Shown here in pieces: positions 57,526 through 64,000 of a stretch of 64,000 nt of DNA. The translations under genes were made by a program, and so were the position numbers. How positions within the stretch are numbered: the stretch's first letter is position 1; each line of letters opens with the position of its first letter. Source of the stretch: Chrysophaeum taylorii (Eukaryota; Sar; Pelagophyceae; Pelagomonadales; Pelagomonadaceae); contig JAQMWT010000106.1 in NCBI GenBank assembly GCA_029834535.1, forward strand, positions 43,529 through 107,528. Reading direction: 5' to 3'. The notes under the pieces are model-generated. The model was not told the origin of the DNA. It did not search any database and saw only the letters and a list, made by a program, of their open reading frames with translations.

Positions 57526-57785
57526 TTGCCGCTACAGCGATGCGGTTACCGCTACAGCGTTGCGCATACAACCAGAATCAAATTTCTTTTGGATGTCGAG
57601 TCATGTGCTTGTTTGGAAAATGTAAAATTTCAATTTGAAAAGTTGATTGTTTTTGATTTCGCGCGTCTAATAACCCTCTTTTCTCAATGATCGATTAATC
57701 TGAGCAGCCCCTCTTCCACGCCCGCTCTGCCTTAACCTTTGAGTTTACTCTCAAACCCTTCCCCTTCACCCTACCCCTGCATCTA
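57526..57785. other. Gene-free AT-richer interval
   Basis: No ORF of note and no match to other repeats except a GAGTTTACTCTCAAA fragment shared with the minisatellite islands. Confidence 0.4.
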
Positions 57786-58200
57786 AAATAAGACGCCCCC
57801 CCCCCTCTTAGCAGTCGAAATCCTTTGGTTGAAAAGCAAGCTCTTCTGGTGATTAATGCGTGCGAGAAACCGTCGTCGCCAGATCAGTATATATCAGTAT
57901 ATCAGTACATCCTAACTACTAATCGACAGATGTTTGTTTGTTTGTCTGTTTGTTTGTCTTTAAATGTCGACTGCTAAGAGGGGGGTGTGTGTGGGGAGCA
58001 TGAAGGATGTGGGTGGGTTTGTGGGGTATGAGGGATGTGCCTGACGGGCGGAGATAAGTACGCGGGACCTAGTCGGGGTCATCGCCGAGGCGTGGGGCAG
58101 GCGAAGAGAGGACGGGCCCCGCCCGTCTGTTTGTTTGTCCCTCGATTTAGGGTAAGGATCAGGTAGGCCCGAGAGTAAGGATCAGGTAGGCGCGAGAGCC
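57786..58200 (+). repeat. GTCGAC cassettes and GGTAAGGATCAGG unit
   Basis: A minus-orientation scrap (CCCCTCTTAGCAGTCGA) at 57,800, then GTTTGTCTGTTTGTTTGTCT and a full plus-orientation cassette from about 57,955 to 58,120 ending GCGAAGAGAGGACGGG. Two GTAAGGATCAGGTAGGC copies follow. Same order as 25.26-25.52 kb. Confidence 0.8.
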
Positions 58201-58204
58201 AGAC

Positions 58205-58730
58205 AGTGATCCTCCAAGCCGTCAACGGCGACCTCGCAGACTATTTCCACGAGCCGCGGCGGCTCTTTCAGCGCGCCATTCTCACGCCCCGTCGAAACGA
58301 TGTTGTCGATGCTGACAACGCGCGCATGACCGCGGCATTTTTTTCCCGGAGACGAGGCGTCGGAGTTCTTTTCGGCTGACTAGGCTGGGTCGGAAGACGA
58401 CGCCTCGCTCTTTACAGTAGAGTTTTCAACTCCCTGACAACCAACGGCATGCTGACTTTGAGCGCGAGCTTACGGTCTTCGAAACCTCGACCCGTCGCAC
58501 GCCCACTGCAACGGTACCAGATACATGATTGATCATGTCGTTGTCACCAAGGCTCCTCCAACCTGTATCCCTTAAGGCCCGCCTACGCCAAACGATCAAC
58601 AAGAGCCAGGGCCAGACGCCCCGTGAGGTCGGCGTCCTCTTTCCCAAGCCCGTCTTCTGCCACGTCCAGCTCTACGTGGCTCTCTGTCGATCGGCATCCC
58701 CGAGAATATGCTCATCTAGGTCGACGACTC
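58205..58730 (+). pseudogene. Helitron/PIF1-type helicase relic 2
   Basis: Nearly the same as the 25.5-26.06 kb copy, with slightly better preserved motifs: RQTINKSQGQTPREVGVLFP and KPVFCHVQLYVALCRS, the Helitron helicase motif VI region. An in-frame TAG interrupts the FFSAD segment at the same place as in copy 1 (GGCTGACTAGGCTGGG), so both derive from an already broken ancestor. Confidence 0.75.
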
Positions 58731-58794
58731 CACCCTACTCCACACGTGCTGCGCAATACCGATTAGCCCCCTCCCGGCGTCTACACGCGCACTA

Positions 58795-59145
58795 TAGGTG
58801 AACTTACTGGGACCACGTGAGCTAACTGGGGTTTGAGATTGGGACTAGGTGAACTGAGTGACCAGGTGAAACTGGGACCAGGTGAACATACTGGGGTTTT
58901 TAGAGTAAAGGGTTTTTAGAGTAAACTCAAAGGTTGGCGGCGCGTGCGGATCAAAGCAGCTTAGATTGGCGGAGGCGAGAGCGACGAGCTCAAAGGAGTT
59001 GGTGTGAGCTAGGTGAACTTACTGACCAGGTGAACTTATATGAAACTTACTGGGACCAGGTGAACTTACTGGGGTTAGAGATTGGGACTAGGTGAACTTA
59101 CTGGGGTTAGAGATTGGAACTAGGTGAACTTACTGTCCTGCACTT
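58795..59145 (+). repeat. GGTGAACTTACTGGG minisatellite, second array
   Basis: Same units and spacers as 26,110-26,468, including GTAAACTCAAAGGTTGGCGG and the end CCTGCACTTGTTGC. Confidence 0.85.
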
Positions 59146-59204
59146 GTTGCATACTAAACGAATCGAAAGAAAACGGGAAGTTCAATGTGCGTCACGTACT
59201 GTCT

Positions 59205-59317
59205 GTCTGTCTTTAAATGTCGACTGCTAAGAGGGGGGGGTGCGTGTGGGGAGCATGAAGGATGTGGGTGGGTTTGTGGGGTATGAGGGATGTGCCTGAC
59301 GGGCGGAGATAAGTACG

Positions 59318-59318
<1 letters not shown>
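59205..59318 (+). repeat. GTCGAC cassette next to the large microsatellite
   Basis: GTCTTTAAATGTCGACTGCT, a G-run, GCATGAAGGATGTGGGTGG and GACGGGCGGAGATAAGTACG, running directly into (CTGT)n. Confidence 0.85.
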
Positions 59319-60377
<1,059 letters not shown>

Positions 60378-60404
60378 TCCTACCAATCTTCCGTATTTTC
60401 TTTT

Positions 60405-60545
60405 TACGTGCTAGAAAGAGAAATTACCTGTAGGACGCCAGACTGTTTGCAAACCAGGAAAGAAAGAAGATAAAGAAAAAAGATAAGCCGTAAGTAACTT
60501 GCTAGAAAGAGAACTTACCTATACGACGCAAGGCTGCTTAGGACG
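60405..60545. repeat. Two direct repeats of GCTAGAAAGAGAA-TTACCT
   Basis: GCTAGAAAGAGAAATTACCT (about 60,411) and GCTAGAAAGAGAACTTACCT (about 60,501), each followed by a GACGC motif. The second, read on the minus strand, gives AGGTAAGT, a perfect 5' splice-site consensus, but no convincing minus-strand exon is seen. Confidence 0.4.
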
Positions 60546-60692
60546 TCTTCCGGTTTTTCTCGCGGTAAACCGCGTCGGCTCGCCCTTTCGTGGAGAGCGA
60601 CGGCGGACCGCCGCGCGGCCCGAGATGACGAGACAAACCGTCCAGCGCTCGGCGGGAGATCGTGCGGGAAAACGAAAGACGCGCAAGTTCCT

Positions 60693-61110
60693 TTGAAAAG
60701 GAACTGGTACTCGAGTGTCCTCGCCCAGGAGTGGAATGGCGAAAAGAAAGTGTACAAGCGCGCTGTTGATGCGTGGAAGCGCTTGTGGCGTGTTCGAGAC
60801 GATCGTTTTATCGAGCGCGAACGTGCGGTCCGTCGCGACAAGATGGGGCGATTGCGGACCGCTCGTCGTGAAGCTCTTGCCGCCGGCGACGAGATGCGGC
60901 GATGTTGCTTGAGCGTCAACGCGAGGCCAAGCGTATTGCAATTGCAGAGCGGCATGATGATCGTCTAGAAGAAGCGCACGCCGGCGAGGAGGACGCGATG
61001 CGCGCGCTCGAGGACGAACGCGAGAGTCATCGTCTGCGCCACGCCGTATGCTGCAAGAGCTGCAGGGAAGCTAAACGAGCTCGTCGTAGTCACCAGCAGC
61101 GCCCCCCCCC
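60693..61110 (+). CDS. Possible Arg/Glu-rich coiled-coil protein fragment
   Basis: Frame 60,693-60,900 (AVDAWKRLWRVRDDRFIERE, RREALAAGDEMRR) appears to continue, after a one-base shift near 60,900, as LLERQREAKRIAIAERHDDR and HAVCCKSCREAKRARRS in the next frame. The composition and spacing suggest a long helix. There is no ATG at the start of the first frame, and it stays open upstream for at least 70 bases. Minus-strand ORFs of 140-146 codons overlap it, so the coding strand is uncertain. No family recognised. Confidence 0.3.
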
Positions 61111-61194
61111 CCTATCTAACCTTTTTTTTTTAATTTTCATCCAAAGCGCTGCCGCGCCTGCCTTAATTAAATTCGAATTAAAAAAACCCTAATT

Positions 61195-61560
61195 CTCGCA
61201 CACCCTCCCCTTAGCAAAACCCCTATTTCTCACGTCTCTACGCAAGCCACCATAGCCTTCCAGGCACCCCTCGCGTCTCCACACAACCCAAAGCCACCCA
61301 ACGCTCGTGCACCCCTCTTAGCAGCAGACGACTTTAGAATATCCACCACCGAAAGCCTCTCCCTCGCTCGCACCCCTCCCCCCTATTCGCAGTCGACATT
61401 TAACAACAACCCATTCAGTAAGATCACGCAAGGAGCATCATTAGTTCTCTATGAACCACGGAAGCAGCAGCCATGCTCCTTCTTGATCGACCCCATTACA
61501 TCGTGGAAGGTTCCATTTCTTTCAGGGTCTTTCCGGAGATTCGCGTTGGACCGACATCAC
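61195..61560. other. Gene-free interval with cassette remnants
   Basis: Two decayed minus-orientation GTCGAC cassette ends (CACCCCTCTTAGCAGCAGAC near 61,311; CGCAGTCGACATTTAACAAC near 61,390). No ORF of note. Contains or adjoins the 3' UTR of the ITPase gene. Confidence 0.45.
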
Positions 61561-61645
61561 TAGTACTGAGAAGTTCTTTACCTATTTATCCGCATCGAGA
61601 CGGGTTCCTTCATCATCTTTATAAGTCTCGAGCATATTAACGCGG

Positions 61646-62311
61646 TCACGATTTTTGAGAGATGTCGCAGATGTCGTCGAGGAGGTCGGGGTTAGCCCGA
61701 AGGTAGGCGGCGAGACTGCGGAGGGCGTTGGCGCGGTGGCTGATCTTGTTTTTGTGTCGCACAGGCATTTCGGCGAAAGTGAGATCGGAGCCGTCCGGCT
61801 GGAAGCAACGGTCCCAGCCAAACCCCCTCTCCCCCCTCGGCTCGACGATGGTGCCCTCGCATCGGCCCTCGAAGACAACGGGAGGGCCTCCGTTGGAAAA
61901 GGCGACGCAACACAGCGCGACAGCCCTCTTGCTCTCGAAGCCGTCCAACATCCGAGGCAGCACGTCGTCTCTCGTTTGGAACCACTTGATGAACGGGCCA
62001 GGCATGTCACCAAGCGCCTCGAGACACAGCGAGGTGTCGTCGACCATCGTCGGGCCAAGCGTCGTCCTGGCGGCCACCTCACACTTCTCAGCGGCGATGC
62101 GTCGAGGCTCCGCCTGGAGCTCGTCCAAGTCGAGATTCGTTCGCACCAACGGCAAGGGCAGTCCGAGCTCGTCCAAAATCTCCTCGACTTCGGCTATTTT
62201 CTGTCCGTTCCCCGTGACGAACCGAATCACGTCGCACTCCAACGAACTCGCCATTGGAGCCAACAATCTGGTGCTGAGAGCGCTGCTCGCGGCAAACACG
62301 AAGAGCAGCAT
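61646..62311 (-). CDS. ITPA: Inosine triphosphate pyrophosphatase (ITPA/HAM1 family)
   Basis: Hydrolyses ITP, dITP and XTP to monophosphates plus pyrophosphate, clearing deaminated purines from nucleotide pools. 221 codons, one exon, ATG at 62,311; about 25 residues longer than the ~194-residue human enzyme. Family motifs in order: FVTGNGQKIAEVEEIL (nucleotide-binding start), LDLDELQ, MVDDTSLCLEALGDMPGPFI (the D-D/E-T metal and substrate loop), GRCEGTIVEPRGERGFGWDR, CFQPDGSDLTFAEM, and KNKISHRANAL. The extra amino end (MLLFVFAASSALSTRLLAP) is hydrophobic and could be a targeting peptide; alternatively translation starts at Met20 (62,254), which gives the normal family length. No frameshift or missing key residue. 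It is flanked on both sides by mobile and satellite DNA and is the only clearly intact host gene. Confidence 0.93.
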   Translation of the reverse strand: MLLFVFAASSALSTRLLAPMASSLECDVIRFVTGNGQKIAEVEEILDELGLPLPLVRTNLDLDELQAEPRRIAAEKCEVAARTTLGPTMVDDTSLCLEALGDMPGPFIKWFQTRDDVLPRMLDGFESKRAVALCCVAFSNGGPPVVFEGRCEGTIVEPRGERGFGWDRCFQPDGSDLTFAEMPVRHKNKISHRANALRSLAAYLRANPDLLDDICDISQKS

Positions 62312-62379
62312 GACAACCTCGATGCTAACCCTGAGCCTTGCTTAGCTTTGATCACGTCCTTCCTAACTACTAATCGACA

Positions 62380-62535
62380 GATGTTTGTCTTTAAATGTCG
62401 ACTGCTAAGGGGGGGGGGGGGGGTGTGCGGACAGATGTTTGTCTCTTTGTCTGTTTGTTTGTCTGTTTGTTTGTCTGTCTGTTTGTCTTTAAATGTCGAC
62501 TGCTAAGGGGGGGGTGTCTGCCTGTTTGTCTTTAA
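62380..62535 (+). repeat. Two GTCGAC cassette cores with GTTT microsatellite
   Basis: GTCTTTAAATGTCGACTGCT at about 62,391 and 62,486, each with a G-run, separated by (GTCTGTTT)n. Ends GTCTTTAAACAAGTGCAGGCC, joining straight to the next array. Confidence 0.85.
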
Positions 62536-62890
62536 ACAAGTGCAGGCCAGTAAGTTCACCTACTCCCAATCTCTAACCCCAGTAAGTTCACCTGATCCCG
62601 TTAAGTTCACCTAGTCCCAATCTCTAACCCCAGTAAATTCGGCGTAAATCCACTCGTGCTCACATCCACTCACCCCACTCTCCTTTGAACTCGTCGCTCT
62701 CACCCCCGCTAATCCAAGCTGCTTTGATCCGCACGCGCCGCCAGCCCTTGAGTTTACTCTAAAAACCCCAGTAAGTTCACTTGGTTCCAGTAAGTTCACC
62801 TGGTCACTTAGTTCACATTGTCCCAATCTCTAACCCTAGTAAGTTCACCTGGTTCCAGTAAGTTCACCTGGCCCAGCAAGCTCACCTACA
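62536..62890 (-). repeat. GGTGAACTTACTGGG minisatellite, third array (inverted)
   Basis: Reverse complement of the 26.1 and 58.8 kb arrays, including the CTTTGATCCGCACGCGCCGC island and AGTGCAGGCC at its left edge. Confidence 0.85.
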
Positions 62891-62929
62891 GTGCGCGTGT
62901 AGACGCCGGGAGGGGGCTTTTGCGCAGCA

Positions 62930-63460
62930 CGTGTGGGGTAGGGTGGAGTCGTCGACTCAGAAGAGCATATCCTCGGGGTTGCCGATCGACAGAGAGCCAC
63001 GTAGAGCTGGACGTGGCAGAAGACGGGCTTGGGCAAGAGGACGCCGACCTCGCGGGGCGTCTGCCTCTGGCTCTTGTTGATCGTTTGGCGTCGGTGGGGC
63101 TTGAGGGATACAGGTTGGAGGAGCCTCGGTGACACGACACTATCGATGATGTATCGGGTGCCGTTGCAGTGGCCGTGCGACGGGTCGAGGTTGCGAAGAC
63201 TTTAAGCTCGCGATCAAAGTCAGCATGCCGTTGGTTGTCAGGGAGTTCAAAACTCGACTGTAAAGAGCGAGGCGTCGTCTTCCGACCCAACCTAGTCGGC
63301 CGAAAAGAACTCCGACGCCTCGTCTCCGGGAAAAAAAGGCCGCGGTCATGCGCGCGTTGTCAGCATCGACAACATCGTTTCGACGGGGCGTGAGAATGGC
63401 GCGCTGAAAGAGCCGCCGCGGGTCGTGGAAACGGTCTGAGAGGTCTCCGTACACGGCTTT
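62930..63460 (-). pseudogene. Helitron/PIF1-type helicase relic 3
   Basis: Inverted copy of the relics at 25.5 and 58.2 kb. Minus frames read VYGDLSDRFHDPRRLFQRAI, LTPRRNDVVDADNARM, NSLTTNGMLTLIASL, RQTINKSQRQTPREVGVLLP and KPVFCHVQLYVALCRSATPR. Here the FFSAD segment reads FFSADxVG without the TAG (the plus strand has CCTAGTCGGCCGAAAAG), so this copy is slightly less decayed. Frames still shift between segments. Confidence 0.75.
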
Positions 63461-63461
63461 G

Positions 63462-63805
63462 AGACTAGGTCCCGCGTACCTATCTCCGCCCGTCAGGCAC
63501 ATCCCTCATACCCCACAAACCCACCCACATCCTTCAAGCTCCCCACACACACCCCCCTCTTAGCAGTCGACATTTAAAGACTAACTCCCTCATACCCACA
63601 AACCCACCCACATCCTTCATGCTCCCCACACACAACCCCCTCTTAGCAGTCGACATTTAAAGACAAACACCCCACATCCTTCATGCTCCCCCCCCACACC
63701 CCTCTCTTAGCAGTCGACATTTAAAGACAAACACCCCCACAACCCACCCACATCCCTCATGCTCCCCACACAACCCCCTCTTAGCAGTCGACATTTTAAA
63801 GACAA
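63462..63805 (-). repeat. Tandem run of four GTCGAC cassettes
   Basis: Minus-orientation cassettes ending at about 63,580, 63,662, 63,728 and 63,803. Each runs ...CATCCTTCATGCTCCCCACA, a C-run, CTTAGCAGTCGACATTTAAA GAC (written in two parts). This is the densest cluster of the family in the window. Confidence 0.85.
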
Positions 63806-63864
63806 ACAGACAAGTGACAAGGGTGTGTTAGCTTTGCAAGTGGACCAGAATCGCGGAACGATGG

Positions 63865-64000
63865 AGAGCTACAAATCATTGACAATGAAGCGTTCTAAGT
63901 ACAGCCACCAGTGGGTGGAGGGGGACCATGCTTTGCGGGCGGGAGCCGTACCAAGAGCGACAGAGCGTGTAATGATTTTGAAACCATCGGGGGTGGGTGG
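63865..64000 (-). pseudogene. Diverged copia RT fragment at the right edge
   Basis: ATCATTGACAATGAAGCGTT, TACCAAGAGCGACAGAGCGT and ATTTTGAAACCATCGG match the RT region of copia B at about 48,525-48,630 (ATCATTGAGAAGGAAGCGTT, TACCAAGAGCGACGGAGCTT) with many differences. Too short for a frame; an older member of the copia B family continuing off the window. Confidence 0.6.

Noticed and set aside
61655-62506. 283-codon plus-strand ORF
   Set aside because: Antisense shadow of the ITPase gene, whose minus frame matches the family from end to end; the shadow runs on into cassette and microsatellite DNA.

Overview
The window is eukaryotic nuclear DNA, GC-rich and repeat-rich, most likely from a microalga. 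A stramenopile such as a pelagophyte or diatom relative is my best guess. The guess rests on the very long P(S/T)xxP(S/T) linker protein, a eukaryotic ITPA-type gene, copia LTR elements and Helitron helicase relics. There are no ribosome binding sites or operons. Only two regions look like host genes; most of the rest is nested mobile DNA.

Left arm (1-15,274, minus strand): a giant putative cell-surface gene running off the left edge. It has an N-terminal membrane anchor, two copies of a domain resembling choice-of-anchor A, long Pro/Ser/Thr linkers, and at least twelve nearly identical LamG-like domains encoded by a 1,020-bp (340-codon) tandem repeat. Five small indels break the frame in the left half of the array. 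Between 15.3 and 17.2 kb there is one small hypothetical ORF.

Middle (17.2-46.7 kb): three copies of a large LTR element without recognisable polymerase (here called LARD) surround a decayed copia element (copia A, 26.47-37.11 kb). Copia A carries, between protease and integrase, a broken but recognisable C5 cytosine DNA methyltransferase (about 29.65-31.73 kb; motifs I, II, IV, VI, VIII, IX and X visible). LARD shares its LTR ends, the sequence before its 3' LTR and part of gag with copia A, so it looks like a non-autonomous partner. The LARD primer-binding site matches the anticodon region of initiator tRNA-Met, as in Drosophila copia. Small elements have landed inside copia A: a 375-bp one with a 12-bp direct repeat, a 560-bp foldback element and a 125-bp element with perfect 27-bp ends.

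Right-middle (47.1-57.45 kb, minus strand): a second copia family (copia B and C) arranged LTR-internal-LTR-internal-LTR, with identical-length 96-bp LTRs and an initiator-tRNA-type primer site. Copia C keeps an uninterrupted RT-RNase H carboxyl half.

Right arm (57.5-64 kb): composite repeats made of a GTCGAC cassette, CT/CTGT microsatellites, Helitron helicase relics and a GTGAACTTACTGGG minisatellite (also at 24.6-26.5 kb). An intact inosine triphosphate pyrophosphatase gene (61,646-62,311, minus) sits among them, and a diverged copia RT fragment lies at the right edge. Single-base indels in near-identical repeats could be read errors; the sequence alone cannot decide this.
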